A stretch of DNA of 64,000 nucleotides from Sepiola atlantica (Eukaryota; Mollusca; Cephalopoda; Sepiida; Sepiolidae). Of this stretch, positions 25,464 through 39,040 are shown one piece after another. The stretch spans positions 3,968,001 to 4,032,000 of the forward strand of contig CAUVYP010001208.1 in assembly GCA_963556195.1 (NCBI GenBank), given 5' to 3'. Every line of letters starts with the position of its first letter. Positions within the stretch are counted from its first letter, which is position 1. Under the pieces are notes generated by a model, which saw only the letters and a list, made by a program, of their open reading frames with translations, was not told where the DNA came from and made no database searches. The translations under genes were made by a program, and so were the position numbers.

Positions 25464-26951
25464 TTAGCGCGTTTTAAAGTTGATATCGCTTTTGTTTATA
25501 ACTTCCACATTTATTCGAATTGTGCAACGAAACTCTGCAGACAGTCGCGGAGACACATGTTCTACTGAAGTACCAAGTCTCAGAAGTGCAGCTCTTGTAC
25601 TGCCGGAGATATGTCGATACAAACTGAATACGCAAAACATCAACAAAATTTAGCGCGTTTTAAAGTTGATATCGCTTTTGTTTATAACTTCCACATTTAT
25701 TCGAATTGTGCAACGAAATTTTGCACAGATTAGCGGAGTCACATGTTCTACTGAAGTACCAAGTTTCAGAAGTGCAGCTCTTGTACTGCCGGAGATATGT
25801 CGATACAAACTGAATACGTAAAACATCAACAAAATTTAGCGCGTTTTAAAGTTGATATCGCTTTTGTTTATAACTTCCACATTTATTCGAATTGTGCAAC
25901 GAAACTTTGCAGACAGTCGCGGAGACACATGTTCTACTGAAGTACCAAGTTTCAGAAGTGCAGCTCTTGTACTGCCGGAGATATGTCGATACAAACTGAA
26001 TACGCAAAACATCAACAAAATTTAGCGCGTTTTAAAGTTGATATCGCTTTTGTTTATAACTTCCACATTTATTCGAATTGTGCAACGAAACTTTGCAGAC
26101 CGTCGCGGAGACACATTTTCTACTGAAGTACCCAGTTTCAGAAGTGCAGCTCTTGTACTGCCGGAGATATGTCGATACAAACTGAATACGCAAAACATCA
26201 ACAAAATTTAGCGCGTTTTAAAGTTGATATCGCTTTTGTTTATAACTTCCACATTTATTCGAATTGTGCAACGAAACTTTGTAGACAGTCGCGGATAGGC
26301 CTTTTCTACTGAGGTACCAAGTTTCAGAAGTGCAGCTCTTGTACTGCCGGAGATATGTCGATACAAACTGAATACGCAAAACATCAACAAAATTTAGCGC
26401 GTTTTAAAGTTGATATCGCTTTTGTTTATAACTTCCACATTTATTCGAATTGTGCAACGAAACTTTGCAGACAGTCGCGGAGACACATGTTCTACTGAAG
26501 TACCAAGTCTCAGAAGTGCAGCTCTTGTACTGCCGGAGATATGTCGATACAAACCGAATACGCAAAACATCAACAAAATTTAGCGCGTTTTAAAGTTGAT
26601 ATCGCTTTTGTTTATAACTTCCACATTTATTCGAATTGTGCAACGAAACTTTGCACAGATTAGCGGAGTCACATGTTCTACGGAAGTACTAAGTTTCAGA
26701 AGTGCAGCTCTTGTACTGCCGGAGATATGTCGATACAAACTGAATACGCAAACTATCAACAAAATTTAGTGCGATTTAAAGTTGATATCGCTTTTGTTTA
26801 TAACTTCACCATTCTTTAGAATTGTGCAACGAAACTTTGCAGAGATAAGCGGAGACACATGTTCTACTGAAGTACCAAGTCTCAGAAGTGCAGCTCTTGT
26901 ACTGCCGGAGATATGTCGATACAAACTGAATACGCAAAACATCAACAAAAT
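25464..26951 (+). repeat. Junction block between domain I and domain II
   Basis: The order is A2-B-H-D-C-A-B-FA. It holds the last A2 (25464) and last D (26022) of the window and ends in the chimeric FA monomer. The next monomer, at 26,952, is the first class I. The C and A monomers here (26208, 26394) are shared by both domains, so the switch lies between 26,207 and 26,952. Confidence 0.88.
26766..26951 (+). repeat. Chimeric F/A monomer (FA), first copy
   Basis: The left part is class F (tgcgatttaaag, caccattctttag, gcagagataagcgg). The right part switches to class A (agacacatgttc, caagtctcag, ctcttgtactg). The switch lies inside the shared agcggag near offset 85-90. This monomer sits exactly at the junction between domain I and domain II classes. 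A second copy lies at 32,718-32,903. Confidence 0.95.
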
Positions 26952-29900
26952 TTAGCGCGTTTTAAAGTTGATATCGCTTTTGTTTATAACTTCCACATTT
27001 ATTCGAATTGTGCAACGAAACTTTGCACAGATTAGCGGAGTCACATTTTCTACTGAAGTACCCAGTTTCAGAAGTGCAGCTCTTGTACTGCTGGAGATAT
27101 GTCGATACAAACTGAATACGCAAAACATCAACAAAATTTAGCGCGTTTTAAAGTTGATATCGCTTTTGTTTATAACTTCCACATTTATTCGAATTGTGCA
27201 ACGAAACTTTGTAGACAGTCGCGGATAGGCCTTTTCTACTGAGGTACCAAGTTTCAGAAGTGCAGCTCTTGTACTGCCGGAGATATGTCGATACAAACTG
27301 AATACGCAAAACATCAACAAAATTTAGCGCGTTTTAAAGTTGATATCGCTTTTGTTTATAACTTCCACATTTATTCGAATTGTGCAACGAAACTTTGCAG
27401 ACAGTCGCGGAGACACATGTTCTACTGAAGTACCAAGTCTCAGAAGTGCAGCTCTTGTACTGCCGGAGATATGTCGATACAAACCGAATACGCAAAACAT
27501 CAACAAAATTTAGCGCGTTTTAAAGTTGATATCGCTTTTGTTTATAACTTCCACATTTATTCGAATTGTGCAACGAAACTTTGCACAGATTAGCGGAGTC
27601 ACATGTTCTACGGAAGTACCAAGTTTCAGAAGTGCAGCTCTTGTACTGCCGGAGATATGTCGATACAAACTGAATACGCAAAACATCAACAAAATTTAGC
27701 GCGTTTTAAAGTTTATATCGCTTTTGTTTATAACTTCCACATTTATTCGAATTGTGCAACGAAACTTTGCAGACCGTCGCGGAGACACACGTTCTACTGA
27801 AGTACCAAGTTTCAGAAGTGCAGGTCTTGTACTGCCGGAGATATGTCGATACAAACTGAATACGCAAAACATCAACAAAATTTAGCGCGTTTTGAAGTTG
27901 ATATCGCTTTTGTTTATAACTTCCACATTTATTCGAATTGTGCCACGAAACTTTGCACAGATTAGCGGAGTCACATGTTCTACTGAAGTACCCAGTTTCA
28001 GAAGTGCAGCTCTTGTACTGCCGGAGATATGTCGATACAAACTGAATACGCAAAACATCAACAAAATTTAGCGCGTTTTAAAGTTGATATCGCTTTTGTT
28101 TATAACTTCCACATTTATTCGAATTGTGCAACGAAACTTTGTAGACAGTCGCGGATAGGCCTTTTCTACTGAGGTACCAAGTTTCAGAAGTGCAGCTCTT
28201 GTACTGCCGGAGATATGTCGATACAAACTGAATACGCAAAACATCAGCAAAATTTAGCGCGTTTTAAAGTTGATATCGCTTTTGTTTATAACTTCCACAT
28301 TTATTCGAATTGTGCAACGAAACTTTGCAGACAGTCGCGGAGACACATGTTCTACTGCAGTACCAAGTTTCAGAAGTGCAGCTCTTGTACTGCCGGAGAT
28401 ATGTCGATACAAACCGAATACGCAAAACATCAACAAAATTTAGCGCGTTTTAAAGTTGATATCGCTTTTGTTTATAACTTCCACATTTATTCGAATTGTG
28501 CAACGAAACTTTGCACAGATTAGCGGAGTCACATGTTCTACGGAAGTACCAAGTTTCAGAAGTGCAGCTCTTGTACTGCCGGAGATATGTCGATACAAAC
28601 TGAATACGCAAAACATCAACAAAATTTAGCGCGTTTTAAAGTTGATATGGCTTTTGTTTATAACTTCCACATTTATTCGAATTGTGCAACGAAACTTTGC
28701 ACAGATTAGCGGAGTCACATTTTCTACTGAAGTACCAAGTTTCAGAAGTGCAGCTCTTGTACTGCCGGAGATATGTCGATACAAACTGAATACGTAAAAC
28801 ATCAACAAAATTTAGCGCGTTTTAAAGTTGATATCGCTTTTGTTTATAACTTCCACATTTATTCGAATTGTGCAACGAAACTTTGCTAACAGTCGCGGAG
28901 ACACATGTTCTACTGAAGTACCAAGTTTCAGAAGTGCAGCTCTTGTACTGCCGGAGATATGTCGATATAAACTGAATACGCAAAACATCAGCAAAATTTA
29001 GCGCGTTTTAAAGTTGATATCGCTTTTGTTTATAACTTCCACATTTATTCGAATTGTGCAACGAAACTTTGCACAGATTAGCGGAGTCACATGTTCTACG
29101 GAAGTACCAAGTTTCAGAAGTGCAGCTCTTGTACTGCCGGAGATATGTCGATACAAACTGAATACGCAAAACATCAACAAAATTTAGCGCGTTTTAAAGT
29201 TGATATCGCTTTTGTTTATAACTTCCACATTTATTCGAATTGTGCAACGAAACTTTGCAGACCGTCGCGGAGACACACGTTCTACTGAAGTACCAAGTTT
29301 CAGAAGTGCAGCTCTTGTACTGCCGGACATATGTCGATACAAACTGAATACGCAAAACATCAACAAAATTTAGCGCGTTTTAAAGTTGATATCGCTTTTG
29401 TTTATAACTTCCACATTTATTCGAATTGTGCAACGAACCTTTGCACAGATTAGCGGAGTCACATGTTCTACTGAAGTACCCAGTTTCAGAAGTGCAGCTC
29501 TTGTACTGCCGGAGATATGTCGATACAAACTGAATACGCAAAACATCAACAAAATTTAGCGCGTTTTAAAGTTGATATCGCTTTTGTTTATAACTTCCAC
29601 ATTTATTCGAATTGTGCAACGAAACTTTGTAGACAGTCGTGGATAGGCCTTTTCTACTGAGGTACCAAGTTTCAGAAGTGCAGCTCTTGTACTGCCGGAG
29701 ATATGTCGATACAAACTGAATACGCAAAACATCAGCAAAATTTAGCGCTATTTAAAGTTGATATCGCTTTTGTTTATAACTTCCACATTTATTCGAATTG
29801 TGCAACGAAACTTTGTAGACAGTCGCGGATAAACCTTTTCTACTGAGGTACCAAGTTTCAGAAGTGCAGCTCTTGTACTGCCGGAGATATGTCGATACAA

Positions 29901-32345
29901 ACTGAATACGCAAAACATCAACAAAATTTAGCGCGTTTGAAAGTTGATATCGCTTTTGTTTATAACTTCCACATTTATTCGAATTGTGCAACGAAACTTT
30001 GCAGACAGTCGCGGAGACACATGTTCTACTGAAGTACCAAGTTTCAGAAGTGCAGCTCTTGTACTGCCGGAGATATGTCGATACAAACCGAATACGCAAA
30101 ACATCAACAAAATTTAGCGCGTTTTAAAGTTGATATCGCTTTTGTTTATAACTTCCACATTTATTCGAATTGTGCAACGAAACTTTGCACAGATTAGCGG
30201 AGTCACATGTTCTACGGAAGTACCAAGTTTCAGAAGTGCAGCTCTTGTACTGCCGGAGATATGTCGATACAAACTGAATACGCAAAACATCAACAAAATT
30301 TAGCGCGTTTTAAAGTTGATATCGCTTTTGTTTATAACTTCCACATTTATTCGAATTGTGCAACGAAACTTTGCACAGGTTAGCGGAGTCACATGTTCTA
30401 CGGAAGTACCAAGTTTCAGAAGTGCAGCTCTTGTACTGCCGGAGATATGTCGATACAAACTGAATACGCAAAACATCGACAAAATTTAGCGCGTTTTAAA
30501 GTTGATATCGCTTTTGTTTATAACTTCCACATTTATTCGAATTGTGCAACGAAACTTTGCACAGATTAGCGGAGTCACATGTTCTACTGAAGTACCAAGT
30601 TTCAGAAGTGCAGCTCTTGTACTGCCGGAGATATGTCGATACAAACTGAATACGCAAAACATCAACAAAATTTAGCGCGTTTTAAAGTTGATATCGCTTT
30701 TGTTTATAACTTCCACATTTATTCGAATTGTGCAACGAAACTTTGCAGACAGTCGCGGAGACACATGTTCTACTGAAGTACCAAGTTTCAGAAGTGCAGC
30801 TCTTGTACTGCCGGAGATATGTCGATACAAACCGAATACGCAAAACATCAACAAAATTTAGCGCGTTTTAAAGTTGATATCGCTTTTGTTTATAACTTCC
30901 ACATTTATTCGAATTGTGCAACGAAACTTTGCACAGATTAGCGGAGTCACATGTTCTACGGAAGTACCAAGTTTCAGAAGTGCAGCTCTTGTACTGCCGG
31001 AGATATGTCGATACAAACTGAATACGCAAAACATCAACAAAATTTAGCGCGTTTTAAAGTTGATATCGCTTTTGTTTATAACTTCCACATTTATTCGAAT
31101 TGTGCAACGAAACTTTGCACAGGTTAGCGGAGTCACATGTTCTACGGAAGTACCAAGTTTCAGAAGTGCAGCTCTTGTACTGCCGGAGATATGTCGATAC
31201 AAACTGAATACGCAAAACATCAACAAAATTTAGCGCGTTTTAAAGTTGATATCGCTTTTGTTTATAACTTCCACATTTATTCGAATTGTGCAACGAAACT
31301 TTGCACAGATTAGCGGAGTCACATTTTCTACTGAAGTACCCAGTTTCAGAAGTGCAGCTCTTGTACTGCCGGAGATATGTCGATACAAACTGAATACGCA
31401 AAACATCAACAAAATTTAGCGCGTTTTAAAGTTGATATCGCTTTTGTTTATAACTTCCACATTTATTCGAATTGTGCAACGAAACTTTGTAGACAGTCGC
31501 GGATAGGCCTTTTCTACTGAGGTACCAAGTTTCAGAAGTGCAGCTCTTGTACTGCCGGAAATATGTCGATACAAACTGAATACGCAAAACATCAACAAAA
31601 TTTAGCGCGTTTTAAAGTTGATATCGCTTTTGTTTATAACTTCCACATTTATTCGAATTGTGCAACGAAACTTTGCAGACAGTTGCGGAGACACATGTTC
31701 TACTGAAGTACCAAGTCTCAGAAGTGCAGCTCTTGTACTGCCGGAGATATGTCGATACAAACCGAATACGCAAAACATCAACAAAATTTAGCGCGTTTTA
31801 AAGTTGATATCGCTTTTGTTTATAACTTCCACATTTATTCGAATTGTGCAACGAAACTTTGCACAGATTAGCGGAGTCACATGTTCTACGGAAGTACCAA
31901 GTTTCAGAAGTGCAGCTCTTGTACTGCCGGAGATATGTCGATACAAACTGAATACGCAAAACATCAACAAAATTTAGCGCGTTTTAAAGTTGATATCGCT
32001 TTTGTTTATAACTTCGACATTTATTCGAATTGTGCAACGAAACTTTGCAGAGATAAGCGGAGTCACATGCTCTACTAAAGTACCAAGTTTCAGAAGTGCA
32101 GCTCTTTTACTGCCGGAGATATGTCGATACAAACTGAATACGCAAAACATCAACAAAATTTAGCGCGTTTTAAAGTTGATATCGCTTTTGTTTATAACTT
32201 CCACATTTATTCGAATTGTGCAACGAAACTTTGCACAGATTAGCAGAGTCACATTTTCTACTGAAGTACCAAGTTTCAGAAGTGCAGCTCTTGTACTGCC
32301 GGAGATATGTCGATACAAACTGAATACGCAAAACATCAACAAAAT
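26952..32345 (+). repeat. 29-monomer segmental repeat, copy 1
   Basis: The order is I-C-A-B-E-B-C-J-B-I-H-B-E-B-C-V-H-B-T-B-H-B-T-I-C-A-B-F2-I, 5,394 bp. The same order occurs at 34,020, 7,068 bp (38 monomers) downstream. Shared private markers: gctggagatatg (I), gtgccacgaaac (B 27882), tttgctaacagtc (H 28812), gtcgatataaac (same H), gccggacatatg (E 29184), acgaacctttgc (B 29370) and cagtcgtggatagg (C 29556). Confidence 0.94.
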
Positions 32346-33089
32346 TTAGCGCGTTTTAAAGTTGATATCGCTTTTGTTTATAACTTCCACATTTATTCGA
32401 ATTGTGCAACGAAACTTTGCAGACAGTCGCGGAGACACATGTTCTACTGAAGTACCAAGTCTCAGAAGTGCAGCTCTTGTACTGCCGGAGATATGTCGAT
32501 ACAAACCGAATACGCAAAACATCAACAAAATTTAGCGCGTTTTAAAGTTGATATCGCTTTTGTTTATAACTTCCACATTTATTCGAATTGTGCAACGAAA
32601 CTTTGCACAGATTAGCGGAGTCACATGTTCTACGGAAGTACTAAGTTTCAGAAGTGCAGCTCTTGTACTGCCGGAGATATGTCGATACAAACTGAATACG
32701 CAAACTATCAACAAAATTTAGTGCGATTTAAAGTTGATATCGCTTTTGTTTATAACTTCACCATTCTTTAGAATTGTGCAACGAAACTTTGCAGAGATAA
32801 GCGGAGACACATGTTCTACTGAAGTACCAAGTCTCAGAAGTGCAGCTCTTGTACTGCCGGAGATATGTCGATACAAACTGAATACGCAAAACATCAACAA
32901 AATTTAGCGCGTTTTAAAGTTGATATCGCTTTTGTTTATAACTTCCACATTTATTCGAATTGTGCAACGAAACTTTGCAGACCGTCGCGGAGACACACGT
33001 TCTACTGAAGTACCAAGTTTCAGAAGTGCAGCTCTTGTACTGCCGGAGATATGTCGATACAAACTGAATACGCAAAACATCAACAAAAT
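32346..33089 (+). repeat. Spacer monomers A-B-FA-E between segmental copies
   Basis: A-B-FA duplicates 26,394-26,951 and is followed by an extra E. These four monomers and the next five separate the two 29-monomer copies. Confidence 0.88.
32718..32903 (+). repeat. Chimeric F/A monomer (FA), second copy
   Basis: This monomer has the same F-to-A switch as the one at 26,766. Both are preceded by a B monomer with gtactaag and a caaactatc end, itself preceded by class A. The trimer A-B-FA (26,394-26,951 and 32,346-32,903) was therefore copied as a block, 5,952 bp (32 monomers) apart. Here the next monomer is E, whereas at the first copy it is I. Confidence 0.93.
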
Positions 33090-34019
33090 TTAGCGCGTTT
33101 TAAAGTTGATATCGCTTTTGTTTATAACTTCCACATTTATTCGAATTGTGCAACGAAACTTTGCACAGATTAGCGGAGTCACATTTTCTACTGAAGTACC
33201 CAGTTTCAGAAGTGCAGCTCTTGTACTGCTGGAGATATGTCGATACAAACTGAATACGCAAAACATCAACAAAATTTAGCGCGTTTTAAAGTTGATATCG
33301 CTTTTGTTTATAACTTCCACATTTATTCGAATTGTGCAACGAAACTTTGTAGACAGTCGCGGATAGGCCTTTTCTACTGAGGTACCAAGTTTCAGAAGTG
33401 CAGCTCTTGTACTGCCGGAGATATGTCGATACAAACTGAATACGCAAAACATCAACAAAATTTAGCGCGTTTTAAAGTTGATATCGCTTTTGTTTATAAC
33501 TTCCACATTTATTCGAATTGTGCAACGAAACTTTGCAGACAGTCGCGGAGACACATGTTCTACTGAAGTACCAAGTCTCAGAAGTGCAGCTCTTGTACTG
33601 CCGGAGATATGTCGATACAAACCGAATACGCAAAACATCAACAAAATTTAGCGCGTTTTAAAGTTGATATCGCTTTTGTTTATAACTTCCACATTTATTC
33701 GAATTGTGCAACGAAACTTTGCACAGATTAGCGGAGTCACATGTTCTACGGAAGTACCAAGTTTCAGAAGTGCAGCTCTTGTACTGCCGGAGATATGTCG
33801 ATACAAACTGAATACGCAAAACATCAACAAAATTTAGCGCGTTTTAAAGTTGATATCGCTTTTGTTTATAACTTCCACATTTATTCGAATTGTGCAACGA
33901 AACTTTGCAGACCGTCGCGGAGACACACGTTCTACTGAAGTACCAAGTTTCAGAAGTGCAGGTCTTGTACTGCCGGAGATATGTCGATACAAACTGAATA
34001 CGCAAAACATCAACAAAAT
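33090..34019 (+). repeat. 5-monomer HOR I-C-A-B-E, copy 1
   Basis: This 930-bp unit is repeated directly at 34,020-34,949. Both share gctggagatatg in I and gtgcaggtcttg in E. The second I also has tttgaagttg and gtgccacgaaac, the left end typical of B 27882, so the duplication joint lies inside that monomer. Confidence 0.92.
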
Positions 34020-35321
34020 TTAGCGCGTTTTGAAGTTGATATCGCTTTTGTTTATAACTTCCACATTTATTCGAATTGTGCCACGAAACTTTGCACAGAT
34101 TAGCGGAGTCACATTTTCTACTGAAGTACCCAGTTTCAGAAGTGCAGCTCTTGTACTGCTGGAGATATGTCGATACAAACTGAATACGCAAAACATCAAC
34201 AAAATTTAGCGCGTTTTAAAGTTGATATCGCTTTTGTTTATAACTTCCACATTTATTCGAATTGTGCAACGAAACTTTGTAGACAGTCGCGGATAGGCCT
34301 TTTCTACTGAGGTACCAAGTTTCAGAAGTGCAGCTCTTGTACTGCCGGAGATATGTCGATACAAACTGAATACGCAAAACATCAACAAAATTTAGCGCGT
34401 TTTAAAGTTGATATCGCTTTTGTTTATAACTTCCACATTTATTCGAATTGTGCAACGAAACTTTGCAGACAGTCGCGGAGACACATGTTCTACTGAAGTA
34501 CCAAGTCTCAGAAGTGCAGCTCTTGTACTGCCGGAGATATGTCGATACAAACCGAATACGCAAAACATCAACAAAATTTAGCGCGTTTTAAAGTTGATAT
34601 CGCTTTTGTTTATAACTTCCACATTTATTCGAATTGTGCAACGAAACTTTGCACAGATTAGCGGAGTCACATGTTCTACGGAAGTACCAAGTTTCAGAAG
34701 TGCAGCTCTTGTACTGCCGGAGATATGTCGATACAAACTGAATACGCAAAACATCAACAAAATTTAGCGCGTTTTAAAGTTGATATCGCTTTTGTTTATA
34801 ACTTCCACATTTATTCGAATTGTGCAACGAAACTTTGCAGACCGTCGCGGAGACACACGTTCTACTGAAGTACCAAGTTTCAGAAGTGCAGGTCTTGTAC
34901 TGCCGGAGATATGTCGATACAAACTGAATACGCAAAACATCAACAAAATTTAGCGCGTTTTGAAGTTGATATCGCTTTTGTTTATAACTTCCACATTTAT
35001 TCGAATTGTGCCACGAAACTTTGCACAGATTAGCGGAGTCACATGTTCTACTGAAGTACCCAGTTTTAGAAGTGCAGCTCTTGTACTGCCGGAGATATGT
35101 CGATACAAACTGAATACGCAAAACATCAACAAAATTTAGCGCGTTTTAAAGTTGATATCGCTTTTGTTTATAACTTCCACATTTATTCGAATTGTGCAAT
35201 GAAACTTTGTAGACAGTCGCGGATAGGCCTTTTCTACTGAGGTACCAAGTTTCAGAAGTGCAGCTCTTGTACTGCCGGAGATATGTCGATACAAACTGAA
35301 TACGCAAAACATCAGCAAAAT

Positions 35322-35507
35322 TTAGCGCGTTTTAAAGTTGATATCGCTTTTGTTTATAACTTCCACATTTATTCGAATTGTGCAACGAAACTTTGCAGAC
35401 AGTCGCGGAGACACATGTTCTACTGCAGTACCAAGTTTCAGAAGTGCAGCTCTTGTACTGCCGGAGATATGTCGATACAAACCGAATACGCAAAACATCA
35501 ACAAAAT
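35322..35507 (+). repeat. Monomer class J (H derivative)
   Basis: Class J is H with ctactgcagtacc instead of ctactgaagtacc, which creates a PstI site, and with an accgaat end. The eight members start at 28254, 35322, 41645, 50388, 53735, 55409, 58013 and 63221. Most follow C and all precede B. Copies at 53735 and 55409 share the private acatttagtgtaattg on the left. Confidence 0.92.
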
Positions 35508-36809
35508 TTAGCGCGTTTTAAAGTTGATATCGCTTTTGTTTATAACTTCCACATTTATTCGAATTGTGCAACGAAACTTTGCACAGATTAGCGGAGTCAC
35601 ATGTTCTACGGAAGTACCAAGTTTCAGAAGTGCAGCTCTTGTACTGCCGGAGATATGTCGATACAAACCGAATACGCAAAACATCAACAAAATTTAGCGC
35701 GTTTTAAAGTTGATATGGCTTTTGTTTATAACTTCCACATTTATTCGAATTGTGCAACGAAACTTTGCACAGATTAGCGGAGTCACATTTTCTACTGAAG
35801 TACCAAGTTTCAGAAGTGCAGCTCTTGTACTGCCGGAGATATGTCGATACAAACTGAATACGTAAAACATCAACAAAATTTAGCGCGTTTTAAAGTTGAT
35901 ATCGCTTTTGTTTATAACTTCCACATTTATTCGAATTGTGCAACGAAACTTTGCTAACAGTCGCGGAGACACATGTTCTACTGAAGTACCAAGTTTCAGA
36001 AGTGCAGCTCTTGTACTGCCGGAGATATGTCGATATAAACTGAATACGCAAAACATCAGCAAAATTTAGCGCGTTTTAAAGTTGATATCGCTTTTGTTTA
36101 TAACTTCCACATTTATTCGAATTGTGCAACGAAACTTTGCACAGATTAGCGGAGTCACATGTTCTACGGAAGTACCAAGTTTCAGAAGTGCAGCTCTTGT
36201 ACTGCCGGAGATATGTCGATACAAACTGAATACGCAAAACATCAACAAAATTTAGCGCGTTTTAAAGTTGATATCGCTTTTGTTTATAACTTCCACATTT
36301 ATTCGAATTGTGCAACGAAACTTTGCAGACCGTCGCGGAGACACACGTTCTACTGAAGTACTAAGTTTCAGAAGTGCAGCTCTTGTACTGCCGGACATAT
36401 GTCGATACAAACTGAATACGCAAAACATCAACAAAATTTAGCGCGTTTTAAAGTTGATATCGCTTTTGTTTATAACTTCCACATTTATTCGAATTGTGCA
36501 ACGAACCTTTGCACAGATTAGCGGAGTCACATGTTCTACTGAAGTACCCAGTTTCAGAAGTGCAGCTCTTGTACTGCCGGAGATATGTCGATACAAACTG
36601 AATACGCAAAACATCAACAAAATTTAGCGCGTTTTAAAGTTGATATCGCTTTTGTTTATAACTTCCACATTTATTCGAATTGTGCAACGAAACTTTGTAG
36701 ACAGTCGTGGATAGGCCTTTTCTACTGAGGTACCAAGTTTCAGAAGTGCAGCTCTTGTACTGCCGGAGATATGTCGATACAAACTGAATACGCAAAACAT
36801 CAGCAAAAT

Positions 36810-36995
36810 TTAGCGCGTTTTAAAGTTGATATCGCTTTTGTTTATAACTTCCACATTTATTCGAATTGTGCAACGAAACTTTGTAGACAGTCGCGGATAA
36901 ACCTTTTCTACTGAGGTACCAAGTTTCAGAAGTGCAGCTCTTGTACTGCCGGAGATATGTCGATACAAACTGAATACGCAAAACATCAACAAAAT
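36810..36995 (+). repeat. Monomer class V (C derivative)
   Basis: Class V is like C but reads gcggataaaccttttc instead of gcggataggccttttc. The five members start at 29742, 36810, 43133, 44435 and 45923. Each directly follows a class C monomer and precedes an H monomer with a gcgtttgaaag start, so C-V-H is a linked haplotype found only in domain II. The copy at 29742 has agcgctatttaaag near its start. Confidence 0.92.
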
Positions 36996-37367
36996 TTAGC
37001 GCGTTTGAAAGTTGATATCGCTTTTGTTTATAACTTCCACATTTATTCGAATTGTGCAACGAAACTTTGCAGACAGTCGCGGAGACACATGTTCTACTGA
37101 AGTACCAAGTTTCAGAAGTGCAGCTCTTGTACTGCCGGAGATATGTCGATACAAACCGAATACGCAAAACATCAACAAAATTTAGCGCGTTTTAAAGTTG
37201 ATATCGCTTTTGTTTATAACTTCCACATTTATTCGAATTGTGCAACGAAACTTTGCACAGATTAGCGGAGTCACATGTTCTACGGAAGTACCAAGTTTCA
37301 GAAGTGCAGCTCTTGTACTACCGGAGATATGTCGATACAAACTGAATACGCAAAACATCAACAAAAT

Positions 37368-37553
37368 TTAGCGCGTTTTAAAGTTGATATCGCTTTTGTT
37401 TATAACTTCCACATTTATTCGAATTGTGCAACGAAACTTTGCACAGGTTAGCGGAGTCACATGTTCTACGGAAGTACCAAGTTTCAGAAGTGCAGCTCTT
37501 GTACTGCCGGAGATATGTCGATACAAACTGAATACGCAAAACATCGACAAAAT
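37368..37553 (+). repeat. Monomer class T (B derivative)
   Basis: Class T is B with gcacaggttagcgg instead of gcacagattagcgg. The 15 members start at 30300, 31044, 37368, 38112, 39785, 43691, 44993, 45179, 46481, 47225, 48898, 52247, 56525, 59873 and 60617. Many end in catcgacaaaat. It is restricted to domains II and III. The adjacent pair 44993/45179 is the only T-T, a single-monomer duplication inside a HOR copy. Confidence 0.92.
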
Positions 37554-38297
37554 TTAGCGCGTTTTAAAGTTGATATCGCTTTTGTTTATAACTTCCACAT
37601 TTATTCGAATTGTGCAACGAAACTTTGCACAGATTAGCGGAGTCACATGTTCTACTGAAGTACCAAGTTTCAGAAGTGCAGCTCTTGTACTGCCGGAGAT
37701 ATGTCGATACAAACTGAATACGCAAAACATCAACAAAATTTAGCGCGTTTTAAAGTTGATATCGCTTTTGTTTATAACTTCCACATTTATTCGAATTGTG
37801 CAACGAAACTTTGCAGACAGTCGCGGAGACACATGTTCTACTGAAGTACCAAGTTTCAGAAGTGCAGCTCTTGTACTGCCGGAGATATGTCGATACAAAC
37901 CGAATATGCAAAACATCAACAAAATTTAGCGCGTTTTAAAGTTGATATCGCTTTTGTTTATAACTTCCACATTTATTCGAATTGTGCAACGAAACTTTGC
38001 ACAGATTAGCGGAGTCACATGTTCTACGGAAGTACCAAGTTTCAGAAGTGCAGCTCTTGTACTGCCGGAGATATGTCGATACAAACTGAATACGCAAAAC
38101 ATCAACAAAATTTAGCGCGTTTTAAAGTTGATATCGCTTTTGTTTATAACTTCCACATTTATTCGAATTGTGCAACGAAACTTTGCACAGGTTAGCGGAG
38201 TCACATGTTCTACGGAAGTACCAAGTTTCAGAAGTGCAGCTCTTGTACTGCCGGAGATATGTCGATACAAACTGAATACGCAAAACATCAACAAAAT

Positions 38298-38483
38298 TTA
38301 GCGCGTTTTAAAGTTGATATCGCTTTTGTTTATAACTTCCACATTTATTCGAATTGTGCAACGAAACTTTGCACAGATTAGCGGAGTCACATTTTCTACT
38401 GAAGTACCCAGTTTCAGAAGTGCAGCTCTTGTACTGCCGGAGATATGTCGATACAAACTGAATACGCAAAACATCAACAAAAT
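38298..38483 (+). repeat. Monomer class I
   Basis: Class I carries gcacagattagcggagt then cacattttc. The 22 members start at 26952, 28626, 31230, 32160, 33090, 34020, 35694, 38298, 39227, 40157, 41087, 42017, 48154, 49270, 51504, 52619, 54293, 56897, 58571, 60989, 62105 and 63779, all after 26,951. The copies that head the I-H-B-E-B-C core also carry gatatggc instead of gatatcgc near offset 19-26, which destroys the EcoRV site, and most end in aatacgtaaaac. The copy at 62105 lacks gatatggc, marking a duplication junction. Confidence 0.92.
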
Positions 38484-39040
38484 TTAGCGCGTTTTAAAGT
38501 TGATATCGCTTTTGTTTATAACTTCCACATTTATTCGAATTGTGCAACGAAACTTTGTAGACAGTCGCGGATAGGCCTTTTCTACTGAGGTACCAAGTTT
38601 CAGAAGTGCAGCTCTTGTACTGCCGGAAATATGTCGATACAAACTGAATACGCAAAACATCAACAAATTTAGCGCGTTTTAAAGTTGATATCGCTTTTGT
38701 TTATAACTTCCACATTTATTCGAATTGTGCAACGAAACTTTGCAGACAGTCGCGGAGACACATGTTCTACTGAAGTACCAAGTCTCAGAAGTGCAGCTCT
38801 TGTACTGCCGGAGATATGTCGATACAAACCGAATACGCAAAACATCAACAAAATTTAGCGCGTTTTAAAGTTGATATCGCTTTTGTTTATAACTTCCACA
38901 TTTATTCGAATTGTGCAACGAAACTTTGCACAGATTAGCGGAGTCACATGTTCTACGGAAGTACCAAGTTTCAGAAGTGCAGCTCTTGTACTGCCGGAGA
39001 TATGTCGATACAAACTGAATACGCAAAACATCAACAAAAT

